Of a stretch of DNA of 36,268 bases, positions 24,598 to 31,634 are shown piece after piece. The first letter of the stretch is position 1. Each line of letters opens with the position of its first letter. Source of the DNA: a virus. The position numbers and the translations under genes are program-made. Below the pieces are notes generated by a model. That model made no database searches, was not told the origin of the DNA, and saw only the letters and a program-made list of their open reading frames with translations. The stretch is taken from IMG/VR virus record IMGVR_UViG_3300036860_000486, positions 1-36,268 of that record. One strand, given 5' to 3'.

Positions 24598-25806
24598 ATG
24601 AAACGGTTCCTGATTCTGTTCCTGCTCCTCCTCCTCGGCCTGTCCCCATCGCTTGACGCCCAGACCCCCAGTAAGGGAATCTGGCTCAGCCGCGAGGAAA
24701 TCGCAGCGCTTCCGGTCACGGGCACCGCCTGGAGCGCCATGAAGGCGGCCGCCGATTCCGCCTGGGGGACGCCGAAGCTCAGCGACCAGAACGACCCCGA
24801 CAACGTGCTGTGTCTCGCCGGCGCGTTCGTCTACGCACGCACGGGTGACGCAAGCTATAGGACGAAAGTCATCAACCAGGTCCTCCGGATCCCCGGCAGC
24901 GAGGACGGAGGCGAGACCCTGGCTCTCGGCCGCGAGCTCGCCGCCTACGTGATCGCTGCGGATCTCGTCGGGCTCCCCGCCGACAAGGAACCAGGCTTCA
25001 AGGCGTGGCTCAGCGGCGTGCGGACGAAGACCCTTTCCGGTAAGACGCTCATTTCCACAAGTGAGCACAAGCAAAACAATTGGGGAGTCATCTGCCGATA
25101 CTCACGGATCGTATGCGCGGTTTACCTGGACGACGCAGCCGACCTCGCTCGCTGCGCGAAGATCGAGCGCGGATGGCTCGGGGACCATGTCGCCTGGAAC
25201 TTCAGCCAGGACGACTTCGGGGACGATCTTTCCTGGCAGAGCGACCCCGCCCACCCGGTTGGTATAAACCCCAAGGGCGCGCTGATCCAGGGGCACAACG
25301 TCGATGGCGTGCTCCCCGACGAGGAGCGCCGCGCCGGCAGCTTCGTCTGGCCTGCGCCGAAGACCAACTACAGTTGGACGGGGCTCGAAGGCGCGCTGTG
25401 CTCGGCCTGGGTGCTTTCCCGCTTCGGCTACGCGGATATCTTCAACGTCCAGGACAAGGCCCTCCTGCGTGCCTATACCTGGCTCCATCAGGTGAACAAC
25501 TACCCCGCCGAGGGGAACGATCTGGTGCAAATCTGGATCGTCAATGCGGTCTACGGCACTAATTTTCCCACGAAGTCTCCCGCGCCACTCAGCCGGGCCT
25601 TCGGCTGGACGGATTGGACGCATAGCCGGCCGCTCACGCCCGATGTCCCGAAGGACTTTGCGGCCACCTTTGAGTTCCATTACCGCGCGGATACGAAAGA
25701 CTGGAGCAGCAATAGGTTGAGTAACGACACCTCGAAGCCGGGCATTGGCTCAACGCCATCAACAGCGCTGGCAAACTGGCTTCAGGTTAATGCCGGGGAG
25801 CCCTGA
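24598..25806 (+). CDS. secreted alginate-lyase-like polysaccharide lyase
   Basis: This 402-aa protein starts at 24598 with GAGGTG upstream. A signal peptide spans residues 1-21 (basic KR, Leu-rich core, cut near LDA-Q). The rest matches the alpha/alpha-toroid alginate-lyase superfamily: helical repeats, the HKQNNWG core (Asn160, Asn161), and DLSWQSDPAHPVGINPKG with an H-NVDGVLPDEERR loop (His233). The tail GWTDWTHS is also family-like. It would cleave uronic-acid polysaccharide by beta-elimination outside the cytoplasm. It has its own promoter, a signal peptide absent from virion enzymes, and sits beside the integrase, so it is probably a lysogenic conversion gene. A virion depolymerase is less likely. 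Confidence 0.65.
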   Translation: MKRFLILFLLLLLGLSPSLDAQTPSKGIWLSREEIAALPVTGTAWSAMKAAADSAWGTPKLSDQNDPDNVLCLAGAFVYARTGDASYRTKVINQVLRIPGSEDGGETLALGRELAAYVIAADLVGLPADKEPGFKAWLSGVRTKTLSGKTLISTSEHKQNNWGVICRYSRIVCAVYLDDAADLARCAKIERGWLGDHVAWNFSQDDFGDDLSWQSDPAHPVGINPKGALIQGHNVDGVLPDEERRAGSFVWPAPKTNYSWTGLEGALCSAWVLSRFGYADIFNVQDKALLRAYTWLHQVNNYPAEGNDLVQIWIVNAVYGTNFPTKSPAPLSRAFGWTDWTHSRPLTPDVPKDFAATFEFHYRADTKDWSSNRLSNDTSKPGIGSTPSTALANWLQVNAGEP

Positions 25807-25929
25807 ACGTGGCGGTGAGAGGCCACTTCCCGGGCGAGACCCCCACAAGCGGGTCACGGATCTCGATGCCAGGATCGAGGAACTCGACGCCATGACCGAA
25901 ATTCTTCTCAACCTTTCTTTTCTATTCGA

Positions 25930-25960
25930 GCGCCGGCCTCTCACGGCCGGCGCAGTTTTC
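25930..25960 (+). terminator. intrinsic terminator downstream of lyase gene
   Basis: GCGCCGGCC (25930-25938) pairs with GGCCGGCGC (25945-25953) around 6 bases, then AGTTTTC. It isolates the lyase transcript from the genes starting at 25978. No convincing gene lies in 25807-25977. Confidence 0.75.
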
Positions 25961-25977
25961 ATGATGAGGTGGCGCTG

Positions 25978-26310
25978 ATGGTCGAGCGGGAGAGCTTCGT
26001 CCGCACCTTCATCGGGGCCTTCCGCCCCGTCATCGAGAAGGGATTTGCGGAGTCAGGGCCGGAGCGGTGGAGCTGGCTGGCCTTCGATCACGCCATCGAG
26101 ATCCTGGAGGCCCATCTGCCGCTCCTCGATGAATTCGAGAAGGACGGACTGAAGGATCTCCTGACCATGGGGGCTCTCCTCATACCCCTGGAGGAGAGGG
26201 CCCGGCGTGTACGCGATATGGCCGCCGGGGCGGAGCGGTACCACGAGCTGATGGAAGTCCTGACCTGGCTTGGCCCGGTCGGTTCCCGGATCCTCCTGTC
26301 GTTTCTTTGA
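25978..26310 (+). CDS. small helical protein, unknown
   Basis: This 110-aa protein starts at the ATG at 25978, with GAGGTGG 5 bases upstream; an in-frame GTG at 25969 is less likely. It is entirely helical and acidic, with no Cys. The C-terminus is hydrophobic (WLGPVGSRILLSFL). It opens the run of small accessory genes that ends with the sigma factor. No family was recognised. Its TGA begins a TGAACAG box. Confidence 0.5.
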   Translation: MVERESFVRTFIGAFRPVIEKGFAESGPERWSWLAFDHAIEILEAHLPLLDEFEKDGLKDLLTMGALLIPLEERARRVRDMAAGAERYHELMEVLTWLGPVGSRILLSFL

Positions 26311-26357
26311 ACAGATCGGACCGCTGTTTCGTAATCGCAGCGCGTAAGGAGTCAACG

Positions 26358-26783
26358 ATGTCGGACCTGCCCCCGGCGGTTGCGCCAGCCCCGCAACCGC
26401 CAGCGCCGCCTGTCCCGGTGGTGCAGCCCGTAGTCCAGAAGCTCGATGACCTCGAGCACGCCGCGTTTCAGGCCTCGGTCACCCGGATGACCCGGGCCGG
26501 ATTCGAGCTCAGAAGCGCGGAACACGCCCACGACAAAATCTGCGCCGCCTTCCTCAGCCGCCTGGGATTGAAGGCCACGGACTGGTTCATCAATCCGACC
26601 TACCTGGACACGAAAACGCTGGTCCTGATGCCCAAGAACGGCGGCGCCCCGCCCGAGAAGAAGGACGAACCCACGGACCCTCAGGTGGCCGCCTCGAGCC
26701 CGAAGAAGCCGGGAGCGCTGGCGGCCGGAGCGGAGATGACCTGGGAGGACCCGGCGAAGAAGCCGCCCCCTCCGGGCGCTTGA
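26358..26783 (+). CDS. small Pro-rich protein, unknown
   Basis: This 141-aa protein starts at 26358 after AAGGAGTCAACG. The first 27 residues are Pro/Val/Ala-rich. Residues about 28-90 form a folded helical part with two Cys-free helices and an aromatic DWFINPTYLD stretch. The end is Lys/Pro-rich and disordered. No known motif was seen. It is followed by a TTGA-overlapping gene. Confidence 0.5.
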   Translation: MSDLPPAVAPAPQPPAPPVPVVQPVVQKLDDLEHAAFQASVTRMTRAGFELRSAEHAHDKICAAFLSRLGLKATDWFINPTYLDTKTLVLMPKNGGAPPEKKDEPTDPQVAASSPKKPGALAAGAEMTWEDPAKKPPPPGA

Positions 26784-27022
26784 CCCCGGAGCGGGAGGAG
26801 TACTTCCTCACCAAGGTGGCGAGGAAGATCCGGACGCTCCGGATGGGCGCCACCAAGGCGCGCCGCGCAGCCGTAGGCATGAAGGGGAAGCGGAAGAACA
26901 TGATGCTCAAGCTAGCCGACGACATGGAGGGACAGTCGATTGCGGCCGCTTCGATCGCGAAGCGGCTGGGCTATACCCTCCGGGAGTCGCCGGCCGGGAT
27001 CTCCTGGAGCCGGGACCAGTGA
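26780..27022 (+). CDS. small basic protein, unknown
   Basis: This 80-aa protein starts at TTG in overlap with the stop before it (TTGA), without a clear ribosome site. The middle is strongly basic (TLRMGATKARRAAVGMKGKRKN) and could bind nucleic acid, followed by a helix-turn-helix-like GQSIAAASIAKRLGYTLRESP. This resembles a winged or MarR-like reading segment, but it is too short to name. It ends in GTGA overlap with the next gene. Confidence 0.5.
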   Translation: MTPEREEYFLTKVARKIRTLRMGATKARRAAVGMKGKRKNMMLKLADDMEGQSIAAASIAKRLGYTLRESPAGISWSRDQ

Positions 27023-27297
27023 CGCAGACGAGCCACCCGTACAAAAACTCCTATGCCACGAAGCGTCTACGGGGCCTGGCCCGCACCGTAGAGGCCCGGA
27101 TCGAGGCCACGGTCAAGAAGGGGGAGGACCCGCCCCCGGAGCTCCTGGAGGCCCTCATGAAGGCCCTGGCCGAAATCGAGCGCCTCGAGAGGGAGCCGCG
27201 GGCCTCGGAGCTGGGCCAGCTCCGACAGGACCTGGCGAAGCTGGACCGACGAATCGGGAGCCTGGAGGCGAAGGACTTCGGCCGAGCGATCCGGTAA
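27019..27297 (+). CDS. small coiled-coil protein, unknown
   Basis: This 92-aa protein starts at GTG (GTGA overlap). Residues about 15-85 are charged helices with heptad-like leucines, and no Cys is present. It may oligomerise. It precedes the DUF5681-like gene by 35 bases and may share its function. Confidence 0.5.
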   Translation: MTQTSHPYKNSYATKRLRGLARTVEARIEATVKKGEDPPPELLEALMKALAEIERLEREPRASELGQLRQDLAKLDRRIGSLEAKDFGRAIR

Positions 27298-27332
27298 CCC
27301 GTTTCCCGTTTCGGCCGTTTAGACGGTGGAGT

Positions 27333-27884
27333 GTGAAGACGCGGAAGAAGAAGCGGGAACACGCGGGGATCCCTCCTGAGTTCCGGGGGGATCGCGGCCG
27401 ATTCCTGCCCGGCAACCCCGGCGGCCCCGGCCGCCCCCCGCTCTTCATCGACCTGGAGAACCTCCGGGCGATCACCTCCGTCCTCACACCGGAGGCCTGG
27501 AAGGATCTGGCGCAGCGGAAGCTCGAGGCCGCGAAGAAGGGGGATCGGGAGGCCTTCGAGTGGTGCGAACGCCGAGGCCTCGGCGACGTCACCCTGTCGG
27601 AACTGAAGAAGGCGGAGAACGGCGCGGGCGAAGGGGAGGATGTTGACCGCCGGAAGGATCTCCTGGCCCTGGACGAAGAGGTCCTCCGGGAGGAGCTGGT
27701 CCGCTTCCTTCAGAAGGCCCGCATGGGGCCCCTCACGGCGGAGGAGTCGGAGCGAGTCCTTGAGATCCGCCGAGTTCTCAATGAGGCGAAGAGCGTGGAA
27801 AAGCTCCCCGACTTCTCCGACCTTGAGCCGCGCCAGGCGGAGGACGAGCTCTTCCGGATGAAAGAGGGAAAGAGGGGCCTGTGA
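27333..27884 (+). CDS. DUF5681-like protein (possible small-terminase-type)
   Basis: This 183-aa protein starts at GTG 27333; the ribosome site is poor. The segment GRFLPGNPGGPGRPP (residues about 23-37) is the DUF5681 signature found in many phages and prophages, where the domain is often near terminases. The remaining 150 residues are helical and acidic-basic alternating. Here it lies 5.6 kb before the large terminase, so a DNA-recognition role in packaging is a guess. No HTH was confidently seen. Confidence 0.6.
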   Translation: MKTRKKKREHAGIPPEFRGDRGRFLPGNPGGPGRPPLFIDLENLRAITSVLTPEAWKDLAQRKLEAAKKGDREAFEWCERRGLGDVTLSELKKAENGAGEGEDVDRRKDLLALDEEVLREELVRFLQKARMGPLTAEESERVLEIRRVLNEAKSVEKLPDFSDLEPRQAEDELFRMKEGKRGL

Positions 27885-27961
27885 CACATTGCGGAGGGAC
27901 GAGTCTGAGGGGGAGTACCAACCATGAACACCTGTCCAGGCTGTCAAAAGGAGTCGAATAC

Positions 27962-28147
27962 ATGGCTTTGGAAACGCTTTCAGCTCTGGCGCGCAATCAA
28001 CGCCGATGGCGTCGGTACTGGCGGAAAGAGGAACGGATGCGCCGTTTTATGAACGACTTCTTCGCGGCAGGCGTGAGGCGGATCAAGGAGGGCGGCTGCG
28101 ACTGTTCGATTTGCAAGCTCTGCGACCAGAGGGCGGCCCGCCAATGA
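27962..28147 (+). CDS. small Cys-containing protein, unknown
   Basis: This 61-aa protein starts at the ATG at 27962, with AAAGGAG 8 bases upstream. It is rich in Arg/Trp in its first half, and the C-terminus has CDCSICKLC, a likely zinc or redox knuckle. An alternative 42-codon frame (27924-28052, MNTCPGC) overlaps in another frame; I prefer this one for its better ribosome site. The next gene overlaps by 4 bases (ATGA). Confidence 0.45.
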   Translation: MALETLSALARNQRRWRRYWRKEERMRRFMNDFFAAGVRRIKEGGCDCSICKLCDQRAARQ

Positions 28148-28431
28148 CCAGGCGCTCCTGGTTCGGCTGGCTCTGCGGGGCGGTGACGGCGCTGATGGGC
28201 CGGCGGAAGCCGGATCCGGAGAGGTGGTACGATCCCGAGGCAGGAACCGTCAGCGGCATCAGCTCAGTGGCACGAGGCTGGTCGAAGCCGCTGGCCGAGA
28301 TGACCCTGACCGAGTTCCAGGACGAGATCAACCGCGTAGCCGACGAGGCGCGGCAAAAGTGCAGGCATGGGATCTGGATTGTGAAGTGCGAGGAGTGCCT
28401 AACACCCGGGATATTTGTTGAAGGAAGTTGA
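28144..28431 (+). CDS. small protein with CxxC end, unknown
   Basis: This 95-aa protein starts at the ATGA overlap. An N-terminal hydrophobic stretch (FGWLCGAVTALMG) may be a membrane anchor. Residues about 75-90 have C-x8-C-x2-C, a possible zinc site. Its stop TGA starts a TGAACACA box whose last bases are followed at once by GTG, the start of the next small gene. Confidence 0.45.
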   Translation: MTRRSWFGWLCGAVTALMGRRKPDPERWYDPEAGTVSGISSVARGWSKPLAEMTLTEFQDEINRVADEARQKCRHGIWIVKCEECLTPGIFVEGS

Positions 28432-28436
28432 ACACA

Positions 28437-28544
28437 GTGGCTCCAGTTCCTCCTGACTCGCCGGGCGCCCAGCGGGCAGCCGTGCTCCTCTTTGCGTTCG
28501 TGGTGCTGGCCTTTGGGCTGATCGTGTGGATGTGCTTTCGATGA
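28437..28544 (+). CDS. 35-aa single-pass membrane peptide
   Basis: GTG 28437 follows TTGAACACA directly. The 35 residues are short Pro-rich, then one strongly hydrophobic helix (AVLLFAFVVLAFGLIVW), then CFR and a stop that overlaps the next ATG (ATGA). The clean membrane helix and coupling on the downstream side support it. Confidence 0.45.
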   Translation: MAPVPPDSPGAQRAAVLLFAFVVLAFGLIVWMCFR

Positions 28545-28996
28545 CCTGGGAGCGCGTGACCAAGTTTGACCGGCGGGCGGTAGCGCTCGCTGACCGTCAC
28601 TACAACCGGCGGAAGGTCGGGTCGCCCCAGTTCATGCCGCCTGGGGAAACGGTGGTCCTCCTCCTCCAGGACGGCCGAGCCGCGTTCGGCTGGTGGAGAC
28701 CGCACCCGCGCTCAGGGCTGAAGGCCATGAACGGCCTGGACGGATGGACCTGCTCCATCTTCCGGAATGAGTCAGCCCGCCGCTCGAGCGAGTTAATCCT
28801 CGAGGCCGAGTTCGCCCTGCGGGAGGCCACTTGCGGCCCGGACGGGCTCCTGACCTACGTCTGGGACAAGAAGGTCCAGTCCAGGAACCCGGGTTATTGC
28901 TTCAAGTGTGCCGGCTACAGGGTCCGTGGCCGGAGCGCTGACGGGAAGAAGACCCTCCTCTCGAAGCCCTTCGCGCTTCTGGGGAGGGCGAGTTGA
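28541..28996 (+). CDS. conserved phage protein of the ADxHYxRRxxGSPQF type
   Basis: This 151-aa protein starts at ATG 28541 overlapping the peptide stop; an upstream in-frame ATG at 28526 is less likely. The segments ALADRHYNRRKVGSPQF, DGWTCSIFRNES and KVQSRNPGYCFKCAGY recur in a phage family of unknown function that I recall with the same order. The layout (central beta strands, E-A-x-x-A-helix, KxxxxNPGYCFK) is reminiscent of a GNAT-like fold, but no acetyl-CoA motif can be shown. Its TGA starts a TGAACAC box. Confidence 0.6.
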   Translation: MTWERVTKFDRRAVALADRHYNRRKVGSPQFMPPGETVVLLLQDGRAAFGWWRPHPRSGLKAMNGLDGWTCSIFRNESARRSSELILEAEFALREATCGPDGLLTYVWDKKVQSRNPGYCFKCAGYRVRGRSADGKKTLLSKPFALLGRAS

Positions 28997-29031
28997 ACAC
29001 ATAAGGCTGGTGGTAGGGAGGACTGAACACA

Positions 29032-29265
29032 GTGCTGAAAAGCGAATTGGGACCGACCGGCCGGTATCCCCTGGGCAAGCTGGGACCTGAGGACCAGGGC
29101 GAAACCGGAATCGCTATCGGGTCGGACCTGGAGAAGAACGTTGTCTTCATCCATTTGGGCGTGCCGACGACCTGGATAGCCTTCCCGGCGGATCAGGCCC
29201 GCCAAATGGCGGCAGCGTTGATCGATCACGCAGACCGTTTAACACAGAGGGAATGTGGTCAATGA
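29032..29265 (+). CDS. small hypothetical phage protein
   Basis: This 77-aa protein starts at GTG directly after the box CTGAACACA, with no AGGAG-type ribosome site. Beta strands in the middle (VVFIHLGVPTTWIAFP) precede a QARQMAAALIDHA helix, a combination I recall in small phage proteins of unknown function. Its stop overlaps the next ATG by 4 bases (ATGA). Confidence 0.5.
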   Translation: MLKSELGPTGRYPLGKLGPEDQGETGIAIGSDLEKNVVFIHLGVPTTWIAFPADQARQMAAALIDHADRLTQRECGQ

Positions 29266-29625
29266 GCGAGTTCTTTATCATTGCCAACAGCTTCGCGGCC
29301 CCGTTCTTCTCGGACTCCTCGAAGGAGTACGTGACCGCGGACACTCCTGAAGCCGCCTTGGAGAAGTTCGCCGCAGGCTACAAGCATCCATGCGGGCTCT
29401 ACGCCGCCGAGTGCTATGGGAGCGCGGACGACTACCACAGAAACAAGCCGAAGCTGGCGCGATGGCTTTCCAACCAAGCCGAGGTTGAAGTCCGAATGCG
29501 GCATGTTCTACCAGAAGGCTCCAGGCGACTTCGAGGTCAACGGGAAGCCCGTGAAGCTGGAGAATCCGAAGGCCGGGCGCGTGGTGCCGCTGGAGGCTCT
29601 AACACCTCAGGCGTCTGGTCAATGA
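29262..29625 (+). pseudogene. frameshifted conserved phage protein (two frames)
   Basis: Reading from ATG 29262, the first about 75 residues (MSEFFIIANSFAAPFFSDS, YKHPCGLYAAECYGSADD, KLARWLSNQ) match a phage family I recall. Its usual end (GPGxFxINGxP, NPKAGxxV) appears only in the +1 frame, ending at 29625 (MFYQKAPGDFEVNGKPVKLE, NPKAGRVV). The join needs a one-base shift between about 29470 and 29505. It is either a sequencing/assembly error, a real inactivating mutation, or programmed frameshifting. No strong slippery heptamer was seen, and I treat it as a broken or recoded gene. Confidence 0.6.
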
Positions 29626-29816
29626 GTGCGAGCCGGCCGAAGCGAGTCAGCCACGGGATGGAGCGTGATTACTGTGGCCTTTGCAACAGGGAAACGTGGT
29701 GGTCACTTTGGAGCACTCGGGCGGCATGCCCCGAGTACTACAAGCGGTGCGAGGGCTACCGGCGGCGGGCGGCGCGGAAGGGTCGGACACAGAAGCGAGG
29801 TGATCGAGGGAACTGA
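29622..29816 (+). CDS. small zinc-finger-like protein
   Basis: This 64-aa protein starts at ATG 29622 (ATGA overlap with the frameshifted gene's +1 end, after GGTCA). It carries CGLC (residues 18-21) and further Cys at about 35 and 43, giving a possible Cys4 zinc site, and the C-terminus is very basic (YRRRAARKGRTQKRGDRGN), suiting nucleic-acid binding. Its TGA starts the TGAACACATG box of the next gene. Confidence 0.5.
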   Translation: MSASRPKRVSHGMERDYCGLCNRETWWSLWSTRAACPEYYKRCEGYRRRAARKGRTQKRGDRGN

Positions 29817-29820
29817 ACAC

Positions 29821-30057
29821 ATGTGCCACCACCCGCACGGCGACTGCCTGGAATGCCGCGCCACCAGCGCCCGTTACGCGGAGCTCCGGGCATGGGCCGA
29901 TGAGCGGGCGGCCGTCAACATCGCGCTGCGGACCAGGTACAACCGGCTGCGGAAGGCGGCGGAGGAAGCGCACCGTTACTTCCGAAACCGCCCGGGCAAC
30001 TGGGAATACCAGACGCTGCAGATGCTCGAGGCCGCGCTGGCGGAGGAGGGGGAGTGA
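29821..30057 (+). CDS. small His/Cys protein, unknown
   Basis: This 78-aa protein starts at ATG 29821, preceded directly by CTGAACAC. The start is chosen over the long upstream frame because MCHHPHGDCLEC gives a compact His/Cys knuckle right at the N-terminus. The rest is a charged helix. The next gene begins in its stop (GTGATGA). Confidence 0.5.
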   Translation: MCHHPHGDCLECRATSARYAELRAWADERAAVNIALRTRYNRLRKAAEEAHRYFRNRPGNWEYQTLQMLEAALAEEGE

Positions 30058-30275
30058 TGAGCGACCGACCTCCTCCGGAGGTCCCTGACTGGACCTGGCC
30101 TCCCAGGGAACCACCTTGCGCTCGCTGCGTTCGGTTATGCAGGGCGGTGGAAGAGGCGAAGGCGAGATGCTTGGAAGCTCTTTTTTCGGACATCCGGGAA
30201 AACACAAGAGCAGCCCTGGAAATCCTCAAGGCCGCGCTGGCGGAGGATCGAACGGCCCGGGGAGGTCTTCAGTGA
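30057..30275 (+). CDS. small CxxC helical protein, unknown
   Basis: This 72-aa protein starts at ATG 30057 (or GTG 30054). It has PCARCVRLC near residue 20, then one long helix. It ends in GTGA overlap with the next gene. It resembles neighbouring small Cys-rich peptides in size only. Confidence 0.45.
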   Translation: MSDRPPPEVPDWTWPPREPPCARCVRLCRAVEEAKARCLEALFSDIRENTRAALEILKAALAEDRTARGGLQ

Positions 30276-30568
30276 GTGAGCCGCTGACCCTGGAGGAGCT
30301 GCGCGAGCTGGAGCAGTTCTGGGCGAAGGAAAACGAGGGGCCTGGGGAGATTGCTCCGTCCCGGACCCTGCGCGCCGTGCGGGAGCTTCTATCTATCCGG
30401 GAGGGGAGGCCGATGAGGATCGGGCCGCTGACGCCAGACGAAATGGCGGCGCTCAAGAAGGCGTGGGAGGAGCCGGGCGAGGTGATGCGGATCTCGCCGG
30501 AGATCATCCACCAGGAGAACGAGCAGCGAACAGCGGCGGAAATCCGGCAACGGACTGAACAGCACTGA
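30272..30568 (+). CDS. small acidic helical protein, unknown
   Basis: This 98-aa protein starts at GTG (GTGA overlap). Two similar helical segments (LTLEELRELEQFWAKE; LTPDEMAALKKAWEEP) look like an internal duplication of a short helix-pair unit. It has no Cys. The end encodes a TGAACAGCACTGA stretch that overlaps the repeated box. Confidence 0.45.
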   Translation: MSEPLTLEELRELEQFWAKENEGPGEIAPSRTLRAVRELLSIREGRPMRIGPLTPDEMAALKKAWEEPGEVMRISPEIIHQENEQRTAAEIRQRTEQH

Positions 30569-30576
30569 GAGAAAGT

Positions 30577-30593
30577 CGACTCCGTTGAACACA
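30577..30593. repeat. 17-bp word shared with 32142-32158 (inverted)
   Basis: CGACTCCGTTGAACACA at 30577-30593 occurs as its exact reverse complement at 32142-32158, inside the last codons of the sigma factor gene. The first part, GTCGACTCCGT, also occurs at 24222 in the control region. Confidence 0.5.
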
Positions 30594-30605
30594 CGCGCAC
30601 GAGCC

Positions 30606-31067
30606 ATGACTCTCACCGAAAGGTTCCTCAGCCACGTCGACGGGGCTCCGGGCTTCGGGCCAGAGGGCAACTGCTGGCGGTGGACGGCACAGACCCATCG
30701 CGGATACGGCCGCTTTCAGCTCGACGGTCGTCCCATGATGGCACACCGCGCAAGTTACCTACTCTTTCGGGGGCCGATCCCGAAGGGACTGGAGGCGCGG
30801 CACACCTGCTTGAATCGGCTCTGTGTGAACCCCGACCATATCGAGCCCGGGACCAAGTTCGACAACGCGGCAGACGGGCTGAAGGCCGGGAGGACTGCGC
30901 GGGGCCGGCGGCTGCCGCAAGCGGTCTTGACTGAGGCCAAGGTCCAAGCGATTCGGAGACGCTACGCGGCCGGCGGGGTTTCCCAGGGCGCGCTCGCCCG
31001 GGAGTACGGAGTGTGCCAGGCCACGATAGGTCTGGTGTTGCGGTGGAAGACATGGACGCACTGTTGA
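30606..31067 (+). CDS. HNH endonuclease with C-terminal HTH
   Basis: This 153-aa protein starts at ATG 30606; a longer TTG start at 30585 is possible. Residues 23-50 carry the NCWRWTAQTHRGYGRF and AHRASYLLFRG strand-helix of HNH proteins. ARHTCLNRLCVNPDHIE supplies the motif, with His66 and the Asn76/His79 pair and Cys68/Cys73 as a structural zinc site. Residues about 110-147 form an HTH (VSQGALAREYGVCQATIG). This is a homing-type or packaging-associated nuclease. It is free-standing, with no intron seen. It could also assist terminase, as in some HNH phages. Confidence 0.8.
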   Translation: MTLTERFLSHVDGAPGFGPEGNCWRWTAQTHRGYGRFQLDGRPMMAHRASYLLFRGPIPKGLEARHTCLNRLCVNPDHIEPGTKFDNAADGLKAGRTARGRRLPQAVLTEAKVQAIRRRYAAGGVSQGALAREYGVCQATIGLVLRWKTWTHC

Positions 31068-31092
31068 ACAGCCTGAGAGTGTAGTCGAATCG

Positions 31093-31440
31093 GTGGAGAA
31101 GAGGCGAAGAGAGGATCTTGAATGGGCGGCCCGCTACGCACGCGAGAAATGGGACCAGGTGAGAACCGGATCCGCCACGGAGGCGCTTCTGGCGGCCTCG
31201 CTCGAGGCGGCGGTTCCGCTCCGCTGCCTGGAGCTGAGGCACCTGGGTTTCGAGGCGCGAAAACGCATAGCGCAGGAGTGCTTCCCCACCCTGTTGGAGC
31301 ACGGAGACGATGCCATGTTCAAGTCGGTGCGCCGCGGGGACAGCGCGAGGGCGTTCTATGCACTGGTCACGATCCTCGCGGTCCTCGCCTTCGCGCCGGG
31401 CGGGGTAAAGGCCCTCGGGATGCACTTCGAATGTCGGTGA
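31093..31440 (+). CDS. small protein with membrane segment, unknown
   Basis: This 115-aa protein starts at GTG 31093, after the AGTCGAATCG end of the repeated box and with no clear ribosome site. Its first 90 residues are charged helices. Residues about 91-108 are hydrophobic (YALVTILAVLAFAPGG), possibly one membrane span. The end overlaps the next gene by 10 bases. Confidence 0.45.
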   Translation: MEKRRREDLEWAARYAREKWDQVRTGSATEALLAASLEAAVPLRCLELRHLGFEARKRIAQECFPTLLEHGDDAMFKSVRRGDSARAFYALVTILAVLAFAPGGVKALGMHFECR

Positions 31441-31634
31441 GGGTATTCAACCTCGCAACGGGTGAGGAAAGAATCTACGACTGGACGCTGACCCCGGTCC
31501 AGGCGGTCAGGAACGCCTGGCTTCAGACAGTCCGGGGCGACTTCAACACCTGGGACTATGAGAACCGCACCCTACTGCCGATGAGAGTCACCGGAAGGAC
31601 GGTGTCCTGCGGAGATTGGGTGGCGCTCCTGTGA
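31431..31634 (+). CDS. small conserved phage-type protein (GDFNTWDYE)
   Basis: This 67-aa protein starts at ATG 31431. The run RVFNLATGEE, QAVRNAWLQ and GDFNTWDYENR, and the ending TVSCGDWVALL, resembles small proteins found in various phages and mobile elements, of unknown function, as far as I recall. Its stop overlaps the sigma factor start by 4 bases (GTGA), so translation is coupled to it. Confidence 0.55.
   Translation: MSVRVFNLATGEERIYDWTLTPVQAVRNAWLQTVRGDFNTWDYENRTLLPMRVTGRTVSCGDWVALL

Larger units (their letters stand above)
28429..31095. repeat. recurring TGAACAC/G box at gene boundaries
   Basis: In this accessory block TGAACA occurs at 28429, 28994, 29023, 29814, 30556 and 31065, and twice as TAACAC (29240, 29600) followed by GTGGTCAATGAG or TCTGGTCAATGAG before a start. 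In four places the TGA is the stop codon of the gene before. At 28431, 29025 and 29816 the box runs straight into GTG or ATG starts. The element at 30556-30587 (TGAACAGC-CTGAGAG-AGTCGA-TC-G) is repeated at 31065-31095. Function unknown. Confidence 0.5.

Noticed and set aside
25790-25978. Small frame after the lyase gene
   Set aside because: It overlaps the lyase end without a ribosome site and runs through the intrinsic terminator.
27924-28052. 42-codon frame MNTCPGC...
   Set aside because: It has a plausible Cys knuckle, but the overlapping frame from 27962 has a better ribosome site and couples to the next gene; unresolved rather than disproved.
31616-31634. ATG 31616 as sigma factor start
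   Set aside because: The GTG at 31631 makes the usual GTGA overlap and matches the natural N-terminus before region 2.
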